Assembly: GCA_963782965.1 (NCBI GenBank)
Contig: CAWALV010000006.1
Span: forward strand, 558,001 to 622,000
DNA from: CAWALV01 sp963782965
GTDB taxonomy: Bacteria > Actinomycetota > Actinomycetes > Acidothermales > Acidothermaceae
Direction: 5' to 3'
Length of the DNA: 64,000 nucleotides
In this document: positions 7,368-16,951 of the stretch, piece by piece
Layout of the letters: each line of letters opens with the position of its first letter
Position numbering within the stretch: the first letter of the stretch is position 1
The notes under the pieces: model-generated
The model's database searches: none
Told to the model about the DNA's origin: nothing
Seen by the model: only the letters and a program-made list of their open reading frames with translations
Translations under genes and position numbers: made by a program

Positions 7368-8713
7368 GCGGCGTGCCGCAACGGCAGGTGGACGACGGCG
7401 GGCCCGGGCCCGTCGTCGTCCGAGACGGTGAGCCGCAGGCCGGTGCCCTCGGCGCTGACGACGCCCGCCTCGAGCCGCCGACCGCCGGAACCGGTTGCCG
7501 CCGCCAGGTCGAACGCGTCGCTACGCGCCGCCAGCACGACGCTGCCGCGCGCATCGATCGCTGCATGCAACACGTCGTCGGTCATGGTCCAGCGCACCCA
7601 CGGGTCGTCGCTGGGCGCGGCCAGTTCGGCCGGCACCACGCGGGTGTCGTGCACGGCGGCCGAGTTCAGCCGCATCCAGCCGGCCAGGCCTTCCAGCGAC
7701 GCCCGCTGCAACGGCGCCAGCCGGCCGTCGGCCATCGGGCCGACGTTCAACAACAGGTTGCCGCCGCGTGAGACGACGTCCAGCAGGTACTTCGTCACGG
7801 CGTGCGCGTCCATCGTGACCGACGCGTCCTCGATCTGGTTGTAGCCGAACGACAGGCCCAGCCCCCGGGTGTTCTCCCACGCGGCTGCCGACTCGGCGCC
7901 GCGATGCGCCTGGTACTCGCTGCAGCGAAAGTCGAAGTGCGTATCGCCCCAGCGGTCGTTGACGACGCCGTCCGGCACCCGGTCGTAGAAATAGCGGAAC
8001 AGCTGTGCGAGGCCGTAGCTGCCGTCGTGCTTGGCGCGATCGGGCCACTCGATGTCGTTCCACAAGATGTCGGGGCGGTAGCGGTCGACGAGGTCCTTGA
8101 CGTGCAGGTAGGCGTACGTTCCGTATGCCTCGTCGCGCGGCCGCACCTCGTACACCGAACCAGGCGCTTCGAGGGCCGGTAGGCCGCTGACGTGCCAATC
8201 GAGCCCGCCGGAGTAGTAGACGCCGAAGTGCATGCCGGCCGCCCGGGTCGCCTCGGCGAAGGCGGCGACGAGGTCTCGCTTGGGCCCGCGCCGCACGGTG
8301 TTGCGCGTGTTCGTGCCGGGCGCGTCCCACAGCGTGATGCCGTCGTGGTGCTTGGTCGTCGGCACGACGTAACGCGCGCCGGCGCGGGCGAACAGGCCGG
8401 CGAGGTCGGCGGGGTCGAAGCTCTCTGCCCTCCACTCGTCGAGGAAGTCGTCGTAGGGACGGCCGCCGTACGTCTGGAGGTGGTGCTGCTGCGCCGGGCT
8501 GCCGTCGATGCGGATCGTGTTGAAGTACCACTCGGCGTAGGGGTTGTGGCGCAGCCACTCCCGCTCGTCTTCGACCGCGCCGAGTTCGCCGGTCGGCTCG
8601 GCCCACGCCGGCACCGAGTAGGCGCCCCAGTGCACGAAGATGCCGATCTTCGCCGCGGTGAACCACGCCGGTACCGGCTGCTCGAACTCACCCCAGACCG
8701 CGCCGTCGCCCAC
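7358..8713 (-). CDS. Alpha-L-fucosidase, glycoside hydrolase family 29
   Basis: About 451 residues of GH29 type. The enzyme removes terminal alpha-L-fucose with retention. Markers in order: WFTAAKIGIFVHWGAYSVPAW (~17-37), PTTKHHDGITLWDA (~118-131), GVYYSGGLDWH (~164-174), and the catalytic nucleophile Asp220 in ILWNDIEWPD. A beta-sandwich-like C-terminal part follows. There is no signal peptide, so it should act inside the cell on imported fucosides. GTG 8713 is preferred because AGGGAGG (8722-8728) precedes it at good spacing; ATG 8749 is in frame and would add 12 residues. No transporter or fucose catabolic gene is nearby, so the physiological substrate is open. Confidence 0.88.
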   Translation of the reverse strand: MGDGAVWGEFEQPVPAWFTAAKIGIFVHWGAYSVPAWAEPTGELGAVEDEREWLRHNPYAEWYFNTIRIDGSPAQQHHLQTYGGRPYDDFLDEWRAESFDPADLAGLFARAGARYVVPTTKHHDGITLWDAPGTNTRNTVRRGPKRDLVAAFAEATRAAGMHFGVYYSGGLDWHVSGLPALEAPGSVYEVRPRDEAYGTYAYLHVKDLVDRYRPDILWNDIEWPDRAKHDGSYGLAQLFRYFYDRVPDGVVNDRWGDTHFDFRCSEYQAHRGAESAAAWENTRGLGLSFGYNQIEDASVTMDAHAVTKYLLDVVSRGGNLLLNVGPMADGRLAPLQRASLEGLAGWMRLNSAAVHDTRVVPAELAAPSDDPWVRWTMTDDVLHAAIDARGSVVLAARSDAFDLAAATGSGGRRLEAGVVSAEGTGLRLTVSDDDGPGPAVVHLPLRHAASA

Positions 8714-8789
8714 TCGCCGTCCCTCCCTGAGCTTGCCGACTTTCCACATTACGGTGCGGCGGAGCGTCGCCGGTGCCGAAGATGGTGGG

Positions 8790-9182
8790 GTGAAGCGTGC
8801 TCCCTCGATCGGTGTCGCCGTGGCCGGCGAGAGTCTGGTCGTGCGGTTTCGCGGGGTCGGGGCGCTGCTGGCGTTCCGGCGGAGCATGCGGATACCGATC
8901 GAACACGTGCGCGGAGTCGTCGTCCAGGCACGTGACCGGCTGCCCGCGATCGGGGCCTACTTTCCCGGCATCGCGGTGCCCGGCGTGATCTACGCGGGCG
9001 CGTTCGGGTCGGGCGACGACCGAAGCTTCTGGCATGTGCGCCGCGCTGATCTGCTGTTGCGCATCGAGTGCCAGCCTGGCGCCGAGTTCCGTCGGCTGGT
9101 GCTCGAAGTTCCCGACCCGACGGCGCTCGCCCGCATCTTGCGGCCGGTGCTGGGCGCTTATGTCCCGCCCGAGTCGATCTGA
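8790..9182 (+). CDS. Conserved hypothetical protein, 130 aa
   Basis: Begins at GTG 8790 (VKRAPSIGVAVAGESLVVRF), divergent from the fucosidase gene; the ribosome binding site is weak. Predicted mostly beta-strand in the first half, ending in a helix (DPTALARILRPVLGAYVPP), reminiscent of small PH-like domains, without a membrane segment. Function unknown. It overlaps the alkyltransferase-like gene by 23 bases, so the two are probably co-transcribed. Its position next to that gene matches the hypothetical beside the equivalent mycobacterial gene. Confidence 0.65.
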   Translation: MKRAPSIGVAVAGESLVVRFRGVGALLAFRRSMRIPIEHVRGVVVQARDRLPAIGAYFPGIAVPGVIYAGAFGSGDDRSFWHVRRADLLLRIECQPGAEFRRLVLEVPDPTALARILRPVLGAYVPPESI

Positions 9183-9486
9183 TCCGCGGTCGCGCGAGGT
9201 TCCGCCGTTCGCGCAACGTGTCCTCGACGTCGTCGAGGCGATTCCGGTCGGCAAAGTCATGTCGTACGGCGACATTGCGGAGTACCTCGGCGAGGGCGGC
9301 CCGCGTCAGGTCGGGCGCGTGATGTCGACGTGGGGCGGCGGCGCGCCGTGGCACCGGGTGGTGCGCGCCGACGGCCAGCCCGCGCTGGGCCACGAAGCCG
9401 AGGCACTGCGCCGGTTGCGGCTCGACCGCACCCCGATCCGCGCCGACCGCGTCGACATGCGCCGCGCTCGATGGGACGCCGAGTAG
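9160..9486 (+). CDS. Alkyltransferase-like (ATL/MGMT-family) DNA-damage protein
   Basis: About 108 residues containing only the DNA-binding half of O6-methylguanine methyltransferases (FAQRVLDVVEAIPVGKVMSY, GDIAEYLG, RQVGRVMSTWG). The active-site PCHRV is replaced by PWHRV (GGGAPWHRVVRADG): Trp in place of the alkyl-accepting Cys. ATL proteins cannot transfer the alkyl group; they flip O6-alkylguanine out of the helix and hand the lesion to nucleotide excision repair. ATG 9160, inside the end of the upstream gene, gives the N-terminus expected for the family. Proximity to adnA/adnB and uvrD2 places it in a DNA-repair neighbourhood. Confidence 0.85.
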   Translation: MSRPSRSDPRSREVPPFAQRVLDVVEAIPVGKVMSYGDIAEYLGEGGPRQVGRVMSTWGGGAPWHRVVRADGQPALGHEAEALRRLRLDRTPIRADRVDMRRARWDAE

Positions 9487-9565
9487 CCGGCGTCCGGCAG
9501 CCGCTTATCTGAAGACCTCGTGAAACTATTTGCACAAAGTCTTCGGGTTGGTGGGTGACGCCGGG

Positions 9566-10138
9566 TCAGCGGGCGGCGCGGCTCGCGACGTCGTCGAGTA
9601 GCCCGTAGGCGACCGCCTGCTCGCTGGTGAGAAACAGGCCCCGTGCCATGTCGTCGGCGATCAACACGTCGGGTCGTGAGGTCCGTTGCGCAATGCGCTC
9701 GATGAGGACGCCGACCTGCCGGCGTTGCTCGTCGACCAGCCGCGCCATCGAGTCGGCCGATCCGTGCGCCGGCTCGAAGTGCGGTTCGGCGAGCCGGATC
9801 GTCGCGTGCGGCCGGCCGAGTCGCCGGTGATGACCGGCGAGGAGCGCCAACCCGGCACCGGTGAGGCGGCCCGAGACGACGACGGTCAGCGGCGCGGTGA
9901 GGCTCTCGCAGACGTCGAGCAGCGCAAACGCCGGGTCGAGGTCGGCGTCGGGACAGTCGATCACCAGCTCGATCGGCTCGCCGCCTTCGGCGTCCAGCGT
10001 GAGGAGCTGGGCGGTGACGTTGTTCGCCAGCTCGTTGTCCAGCCGGCCGTGCGCCAGCACCACGCGGCGTTCGAACAGCCGGCTGAGGATTCCGTCCGCC
10101 TCGCCGCCGCCTGGTGCGCTGCCGCCGTCCGTGCTCAT
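9566..10138 (-). CDS. ClpP/crotonase-fold protein with degenerate protease site
   Basis: 190 residues with a ClpP-like fold: ILSRLFERRVVLAHGRLDNELANNVTAQLLTLDA matches the ClpP N-terminus, followed by PIELVIDCPDADLDPAFALLDV and C-terminal FLTSEQAVAYGLLDDV. In active ClpP the Ser sits in (A)ASMGA and the His in a 'mIHQP' loop. Here the equivalents read GRLTGAGLALLAG and IRLAEPHFEP, so neither catalytic Ser nor His is in place. It may be a regulatory subunit of a Clp complex or an unrelated scaffold. ATG 10138 begins the conserved part. It is divergent from adnA across a 59-base gap that must hold both promoters. Confidence 0.7.
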   Translation of the reverse strand: MSTDGGSAPGGGEADGILSRLFERRVVLAHGRLDNELANNVTAQLLTLDAEGGEPIELVIDCPDADLDPAFALLDVCESLTAPLTVVVSGRLTGAGLALLAGHHRRLGRPHATIRLAEPHFEPAHGSADSMARLVDEQRRQVGVLIERIAQRTSRPDVLIADDMARGLFLTSEQAVAYGLLDDVASRAAR

Positions 10139-10197
10139 ACGTTTGTGGCTACCGTGGCACGGCGGTGAAAGCAAGCGTGTCTGCGAAGGGCGTAAAC

Positions 10198-13100
10198 GTG
10201 TCGGCACGACGTGGTGGGATGCAGGACATGCCCGCGTCAACGTCGCCGTCACGGCACGAGCCGATGTTGCGGCTCGTGGCGCCGCCGCGACGAGCCGTCT
10301 CGATCCCGGTGCTGGACGACGCGCAGCGGGCCGCGGTCGAGCACCGCGGCGGCCCCCTCCTGGTGCTCGCCGGCCCGGGCACCGGCAAGACAACCGTGAT
10401 CGTCGAGGCGGTCGTGCAGCGCGTCGAGCGCGAGGAGATCGCGCCGGAGCAGGCGCTCGTGCTCACGTTCAGCCGCCGCGCGGCGGCCGAACTCCGCGAG
10501 CGCATCACCATGCGGCTCGGCCGTACCATCCGCGAGCCGATCGCCCGAACCTTCCACTCCTACGCGTTCGGCCTGCTCCGGGCCCACGCGGCGCTGCGCG
10601 GGGAGCCGGTGCCACGGCTGCTGTCGGGGCCGGAGCAAGACCTCGTCGTCCGCGAGTTGCTGCGCGGCGACGTCGAGGTCGGGGCGCACTCGGTGGCCGA
10701 ACCGGCTGCGTCCGGCACTCTTGACCCGGGGATTCGCCCAGGAGCTGCGCGACTTCTTGCAACGCAGCGTCGAGCGCGGCCTGTCGCCGTCCGATCTGGT
10801 ACGGCTCGGCCGAGCGCACGATCGCGACGACTGGGTGGCCGCCGGTGTGTTCGCCCGGCAGTACGAACAGGTCTCGGCGTTGCGGGAAGCCGAGTCCTAC
10901 GATCCGGCCGAGCTGATCCGCGCGGCGTCGGCGTTGCTGAGGACTGATCCGCAGGCGTCGGCAGACGTGCGGGCCCGACACGCGTTCGTCGTCGTCGACG
11001 AATACCAGGACACCGACCCCGCGCAAGAAGAGCTGCTCGCGCTGATCGCCGGCTCGCGCGACTTGTTGGCAGTCGGCGACCCCGACCAGTCGATCTACGC
11101 CTTTCGCGGCGCCGACGCCGACGGCATCCGCCGCTTCCCCGATCGGTTCCGCTCGGCCGACGGCAAACCCGCGCCGGTGATCGCCCTGTCGGTGAGCCGC
11201 CGCAGCGGTGGCGACCTGCTCGACGCGACCCGACGCGTCGCCGACCGCCTGCCCGGGCCGGCCCGGCATCGCGCGCTGGTCGCCGAGCCGAGCTTGCCGG
11301 CCGGTCGGGTCGAAGTGCACGTGCTCGCCGGGCCGAGCGCGCACGCCGCGTACGTCACGAACCGGCTGCGCCAGGCGCATCTGCTCGACGGCGTCGCCTG
11401 GCGGCAGATGGCAGTGCTCGTTCGCGGCTCCGCGCAGCTTCCGGTGCTGCGGCGCGCGCTGCAAGCCGGTGGCGTGCCGGTCGCGGTACGCGCCGAGGAG
11501 CAGGCGCTCGTCGCCGTCCCGGTCGTGCGTGCGCTCCTGCTGGTGCTCGAGGTGGCGACCGGCCGGCTGAGTCTTTCCGCCGAGGCCGACGCCGAGAGCG
11601 CCGCGAACGTGGCGCACGAGCTGGTCACCGGCCCGCTCGGCGGTGCCGATCCGCTCGGCTTGCGCCGGCTGCGACAAGAACTGCGCAGGCTCGAGCTGTC
11701 CGCAGGCGGCGGGCGCTCGTCGAGCGTCGTGCTCGCCGAGGTGCTCGGCGATCCGGCCGATCTCGCTGCGATCGAGCGTCGTACCGCGGCGCCGGCGCTC
11801 CGGGTGGCGCGGGTGCTCGCTGCTGCTCGCGAGGCGGTAGCCACCGGGGCGAGCGCCGAAACCGCTTTGTGGGCCGTGTGGAAGGCCTGCGCGCTCGAGC
11901 GCCGTTGGAGCGAGCTCGCGTTGTCCGGCGGCCTGGGCTCGGCCGCAGCCGATCGCGACCTCGACGCCGTCGTCGCGCTGTTCGACGCCGCGGCGCGGTT
12001 CGCCGACCGGTTGCCCAAGGCGGGCCCCGAGGTGTTCCTCGACCACCTGCTGGGCCAGCAGATCCCGGGTGACACGTTGGCGCCGCGGGCGCCCGAAGGC
12101 AGCGGCGTGCACCTGATGACCGCTCACGCCGCCAAAGGCCTGGAGTTCGATGTCGTCGTCGTGGCCGGCGTGCAGGAGGGAAGCTGGCCCGACCTGCGCA
12201 TGCGAGGTTCGCTGTTCGGCACGCAGCAGTTGCTCGATGTCGTCTCCGGTGTCACCGACGCCGAGGCGCCCGTGGCTGCCGCGCAGACGGTTGCGTTGCG
12301 GCTTGCCGAAGAACGCCGGCTGTTCTACGTAGCTGCCACCCGCGCTCGGCGGCTGCTTGTCGTCACCGCCGTCCGCGACGACGAGGAGCAACCTTCGCGC
12401 TTCCTCGACGAGCTGGTGCCGCCCGAGGCGGACGAGCGACCGGCAACCCGGGTGCCGCGCGGGCTCGACCTCGCCTCCGTGGTCGCCGAACTCCGATCGG
12501 TCGCGTGTTCGCCCGCGACCCCTGCGGGCGACCCCCGCCGCGACGCGGCCGTCGCACACCTGGCCCGGCTGGCTGCGGCCGGTGTTCGCGGCGCCGACCC
12601 CGGTGAGTGGTACGGCCTCGTGCCGATCTCCGACGACGCGCCGCTTGCGTACGACGAAGAAACGGTGCGGCTGTCGCCGTCCAAGCTGGAAAGCTTCGAT
12701 CGCTGCCCGCTGCGCTGGCTGCTGGAGTCGGCGGGCGGCACGACCGGTGACTCCTCCGCGCAGGGCATCGGCACGCTGGTGCACGCTCTTGCGCAGCAGG
12801 CGGCCGAGGAGGGGCTCGACGACGACCAGCTGCGCGAGCGGTTCGCGGCGGCGATCGAGCGGATCGACCTCGGGTCGGGCTGGTTCGCCAAGCGGCAGCG
12901 CGACCGCGCCGCGCAGATGATCGAGAAGCTCGCAGCGTGGCTGCACGACAACCCCCGCCAGCTCGTCGCGGCCGAGGAGCCGTTCGAGATCGTGCTGGGC
13001 CGCGCGCTGCTGAAGGGCCGAGTCGACCGGCTCGAGCGCGACGGCGACAACCGGCTGGTGGTCGTCGACCTGAAGACCGGCAAGCATGCGCCGCCCAAGT

Positions 13101-13426
13101 CCGACCTCGCCGAACTTCCGCAGCTCGGCGCCTACCAGCTCGCTGTGGCCGAAGGCGCGTTCGACGCCGTTGCGGGTGCACCTGGTGAGCCGGGGGGCGC
13201 CGAGCTCGTGCAGCTCGGCGGCACACAGGTCAAGGCCGCGCTCAGAAACCAGCCCGCGCTCGAAGTCGGCCCCGATGGCGCGAGTTGGGCTCATGAGCTG
13301 GTGCAGCGGTGCGCCGAGGGGATGGCCGCGGCCGTGTTCGACGCAGTCGAAAACGACATGTGCCGCTCATGCGCGTTGCGCAGCTGCTGCCCGGTGTGGC
13401 CCGACGGCCGGCAGGTGACGTCGTGA
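10198..13426 (+). pseudogene. adnA: AdnA, ATP-dependent helicase-nuclease subunit, with one frameshift
   Basis: AdnA is one of the two UvrD-like motor-nucleases that resect double-strand breaks in mycobacteria and relatives. The first ~164 residues hold the Q-motif and Walker A (LLVLAGPGTGKTTVIVEA). At 10690-10694 the frame shifts by one; the rest, starting WPNRLRPALLTRGFAQELRD, is intact to 13426: VVVDEYQDTDPAQEE, VGDPDQSIYAFRG, LMTAHAAKGLEFDVV and VAATRARRLL. The RecB-type nuclease (GRVDRLERDGDN, VVDLKTGK) follows, with iron-sulfur Cys residues in DRCPLRWLL and MCRSCALRSCC. Length is one base over a multiple of three. Start could be GTG 10198 (AAGGG upstream), ATG 10219 or ATG 10228. Everything else looks functional, so a sequencing error is quite possible. 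Confidence 0.85.
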
Positions 13427-16400
13427 GCATCGCATCGGACGCCGCGGCGCGGGCGGCCATGGGGCAGTCCGGCCGAGAGCGGGTCTCTGCTGCGCAGATC
13501 GCCGAGGTGCTCGACCGGGAGCCTCCGACGCCGGAACAGGTCGCGGTGATCGAGGCGAGCGCGTCGTCCTGCCTCGTGGTGGCCGGCGCGGGGTCGGGCA
13601 AGACGGAGACGATGGCCGGCCGGGTCGTGTGGTTGGTCGCCAACGGCATCGTGCGCCCCGAGCAGGTGCTCGGCCTGACGTTCACCCGCAAGGCCGCGGC
13701 CGAACTCGCGGGTCGCATCCGGCGCCGGCTCGCGCAGCTGGCCCGCCACGGTCTGCTCGACGCCGAGGTCGCGATGGCCGGCGAGCCGACAGTCTCGACG
13801 TACGACGCCTACGCGGCGCGGATCGTCGCCGAGCATGCACTGCGGCTGGGTCGCGAACCTGGCCAGCGCCTCATCACGCCGACCGCGGCCTGGCAGTACG
13901 CGCGGCGGGCGGTCGACACCTACGACGGTGACATGGACGCCGTCGCCGTGCAGCCGAGCACGGTCACCACCGACGTCCTCGAGCTTGCCGAAGGCCTGAC
14001 CCAGCACCGCGTCACCGACGACGAACTCCGCGCCTTCTGCGACCGCCTCGCGGTGCTGGTCGCGGCTTTGCCGAAGGCGGTGACGAAGAGCAGGCCCCGC
14101 AAGAACGCGAAGGCGTTGCACACCGACTTGGAGAAGATCGTCGCCGCGTTGAACGCGCGCTGCCAGCTGCTGCCGGTGGTCGCCGCGTATCGCGAGAACA
14201 AGCGCCGCGGCGAGGCGCTCGACTTCGCCGATCAGATGGCGCTGGCCGCCGAACTCGCCGAGCGATTCGCCGAGGTCGCCGTCACTGAACGCCAGACTTA
14301 CCGCGCGGTGTTGCTCGACGAATACCAAGACACCAGCCACGCGCAGCTCGCCTTCCTGCGTGCGCTGTTCGGTTCGCCCGACCGCGACGGGGTTGCGGCG
14401 GCGGCGCCGCTCATCACGGCGGTCGGCGACCCGTCGCAGGCGATCTACGGCTGGCGCGGCGCGAGCCAGGGCACGCTCGCGGCGTTTCCGCACCATTTCC
14501 CCGCTGCCGATCAGCCGGCGCCGGTGCTGACTCTCGGCACCAGCTTTCGCAATGCGGAAGGCGTACTCGCCGTCGCCAATGAAATCGCCGCGCCGCTGCG
14601 CGGTGTAGCGAAAGGCGGTGACGCGAAGGGCGGTGACGCGGCTGTCGCCACCCCGTTGCTCGCCGCCCGCAAGGATGCGCCAGCCGGCGTCGTGGTCTGC
14701 GGTTGCTACGAGACCGTCGACGACGAAGCCGACGCGGTGGCCGAACAGGTCCGTCAGGCGTGGCGGGCAGGGCTGGCGAGTGCTGCACTCGGCGGCCCGA
14801 CCCGCAGTATCGCCGTCCTGGTTCGAACGTGGTCGCAGTTGCCGCGCATCGAAGCTGCGTTGCGCGGCCGGGGTGTCCCGTTGCAGATACTCGGCGTCGG
14901 CGGGCTGCTGCTCGAGCCGGAGGTCGTCGACGTCGTAGCCGTGCTGCGAGTGCTGGTCGACGCGAGCCGCGGCGACGCGCTGATGCGGCTGCTCACCGGC
15001 GCGCGCTGGCGCATCGGCCCGCGCGACCTCGCCGCACTGGGCAGGTGGGCGCGCCACCTCGCCGTCCCTCGGGACGAGCTGCCCGACGTCGCCGCAGTCG
15101 AGCTCGACCCCGACGAGGTCGACGACCGCAGCATCGTCGACGCACTCGACGACCTGCCGCCGCGCGGTTGGTTGTCGGAAGCCGGTTACGAGCGCTTGAG
15201 CGCGCTGTCCCGCGAGCTGCGCACGCTGCGTGGTCGGCTCGTGCAACCGCTGCCCGACATCGTCGGCGACGTCATCCGCACCACCGGTATCGACGTCGAG
15301 GTGCTGGCGCGTGATGGCAACACGCGGGCGGCGGCGACGCGCGCCAACCTCGATGCGCTCGTCGACGTCGCGGCCGAGTTCGCCTCCGGCGGCGAAGCTG
15401 CCAACCTGCCGGCGTTCCTCGATTACCTCGACGCCGCAGCATCCCAGGAACGCGGGCTCGACCGGCCCGACGATGATGTATCGCAAGACGACGTTCCTGA
15501 AACCGGCGTTCACGCGCAGGTACGAGACGACCGCGTGCAGCTGCTCACCGTGCACCGGGCCAAGGGTCTTGAGTGGGACGTCGTGTGCGTGCCCGGCCTG
15601 GTCGAAAACGTGTTCCCGAACATGCGGGTCACCGACGCCAAGGGCTGGCTGACCCAACGCGGCGCCTTGCCGTGGCCGTTGCGCGGTGATCGGCACGCGT
15701 TGCCTGTCGCCGGGTTCGATGCGGTGAGCGATCAGACGGAGGCGCTGGCGGCGGTTGACGCGTTCAAGTCCGAAGTCGCCGCGCACCTGCTCGACGAAGA
15801 GCGACGGCTCGCGTATGTGGCGGTGACCCGCGCGAGGGACCTCCTGGTGTGCACCGGTTACCGGTGGGACGACACCAAGAAGCCGCGCATCCCGAGCGTC
15901 TTCCTCGAGTCGGTGCGCGCGATCTGCGAAGCGGGCGCCGGGGTCGTCGACGAATGGGCGCCGGAGCCGGTCGACGCGGCGCCGAATCCGCGGCACGCCG
16001 CCGGCCCGGTCCGCGCGCCGTGGCCTTATGACCCGCTCGGCGAGCGTCGCGCTGCCGTTGAGGAAGCCGCGGCCGCGGTCCGCGAACGCCTCGCCGCGCC
16101 GCCTGCCGAAGCGCCGCACGCGCCCGAGGTCGCCGCGGCGATGGCGGAGTGGGACCGCGACGTCGAGGTGCTGCTGGCCGAGCGGGCGGCTCGCGAGTCG
16201 CGCGCCGGCATCGACGTCGCGTTGCCCCCGCATCTGTCCGTGAGCCAACTCGTCACCTTGCAGCGCGACCCGGGTGAGCTGGCCCGCCAGCTTCGCCGGC
16301 CGCTTCCGGCGGCGCCGGCGCCACTCGCCCGGCGCGGTACGACCCTGCACGCGTGGCTCGAGCAGCGGTTCGGCTCGCCGCGGCTGCTCGACATCGACGA

Positions 16401-16854
16401 GCTGCCGGGTTCGGCCGACGCCGACGCGGCGCCCGATGCCGACCTCGCCGCGTTGCAGCAGGCGTTCCTGGCGAGTCCCTGGGCCGCCCGCGATCCGGTC
16501 GACGTCGAGGTCGGGTTCGAGCTCGTCGTCGGCGACCCGGGCGTGGTCATCCGCGGCCGGATGGACGCCGTCTACCGCGACGCCGACGGCGGCTTCACCG
16601 TCGTCGACTGGAAGACCGGACGCCGGCCCTCCGGCGCGGACGCCGAAGCCGCCGCCGTCCAGCTCGCGGCCTACCGGCTGGCCTGGGCCGAACTCACCGG
16701 CGTCGAGCTGGCGCGGGTGCGGGCCGCGTTCTGCTACCTGCGCCCGCGGCCGGGCACCGATCAGCCCGCCGAAACCGTGTCGCCGTCCGACCTCCTCGAC
16801 CGCGACGGCGTCGAGGAACTGCTGCGTTCCGCGCCGTCCGTACGGCAGCGCTGA
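13423..16854 (+). CDS. adnB: AdnB, ATP-dependent helicase-nuclease subunit
   Basis: 1143 residues, the partner of AdnA. AdnB supplies the main translocation motor along single-stranded DNA and a second nuclease. Walker A is at 55-61 (GAGSGKT); further motifs are LGLTFTRKAAAELAGRI, LLDEYQDTSHAQLAFL, VGDPSQAIYGWRGASQG, LLTVHRAKGLEWDVV and LAYVAVTRARDLLV. The C-terminal RecB-like nuclease retains RMDAVYRDADGGFTVVDWKT with the acidic-Lys pair. The GTG start overlaps the adnA stop (GTGA), so translation is coupled. The gene is intact. Subunit stoichiometry would suffer if the adnA frameshift is real, which argues for checking that base. Confidence 0.92.
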   Translation: MSIASDAAARAAMGQSGRERVSAAQIAEVLDREPPTPEQVAVIEASASSCLVVAGAGSGKTETMAGRVVWLVANGIVRPEQVLGLTFTRKAAAELAGRIRRRLAQLARHGLLDAEVAMAGEPTVSTYDAYAARIVAEHALRLGREPGQRLITPTAAWQYARRAVDTYDGDMDAVAVQPSTVTTDVLELAEGLTQHRVTDDELRAFCDRLAVLVAALPKAVTKSRPRKNAKALHTDLEKIVAALNARCQLLPVVAAYRENKRRGEALDFADQMALAAELAERFAEVAVTERQTYRAVLLDEYQDTSHAQLAFLRALFGSPDRDGVAAAAPLITAVGDPSQAIYGWRGASQGTLAAFPHHFPAADQPAPVLTLGTSFRNAEGVLAVANEIAAPLRGVAKGGDAKGGDAAVATPLLAARKDAPAGVVVCGCYETVDDEADAVAEQVRQAWRAGLASAALGGPTRSIAVLVRTWSQLPRIEAALRGRGVPLQILGVGGLLLEPEVVDVVAVLRVLVDASRGDALMRLLTGARWRIGPRDLAALGRWARHLAVPRDELPDVAAVELDPDEVDDRSIVDALDDLPPRGWLSEAGYERLSALSRELRTLRGRLVQPLPDIVGDVIRTTGIDVEVLARDGNTRAAATRANLDALVDVAAEFASGGEAANLPAFLDYLDAAASQERGLDRPDDDVSQDDVPETGVHAQVRDDRVQLLTVHRAKGLEWDVVCVPGLVENVFPNMRVTDAKGWLTQRGALPWPLRGDRHALPVAGFDAVSDQTEALAAVDAFKSEVAAHLLDEERRLAYVAVTRARDLLVCTGYRWDDTKKPRIPSVFLESVRAICEAGAGVVDEWAPEPVDAAPNPRHAAGPVRAPWPYDPLGERRAAVEEAAAAVRERLAAPPAEAPHAPEVAAAMAEWDRDVEVLLAERAARESRAGIDVALPPHLSVSQLVTLQRDPGELARQLRRPLPAAPAPLARRGTTLHAWLEQRFGSPRLLDIDELPGSADADAAPDADLAALQQAFLASPWAARDPVDVEVGFELVVGDPGVVIRGRMDAVYRDADGGFTVVDWKTGRRPSGADAEAAAVQLAAYRLAWAELTGVELARVRAAFCYLRPRPGTDQPAETVSPSDLLDRDGVEELLRSAPSVRQR

Positions 16855-16951
16855 CGATATCGGCCGTTTCGAACGTCTCTCCGTCGGTCCGCGCGACTGC
16901 GATGCGTTCGACGCGTGAGCCGACCGCCGCCGAGATGCGAAACCCAGGTCG

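Noticed and set aside
10505..16350. Very long minus-strand frames opposite adnA and adnB
   Set aside because: They are mirror frames caused by high GC3. They lack start signals and family similarity, while the plus strand carries complete helicase motifs.
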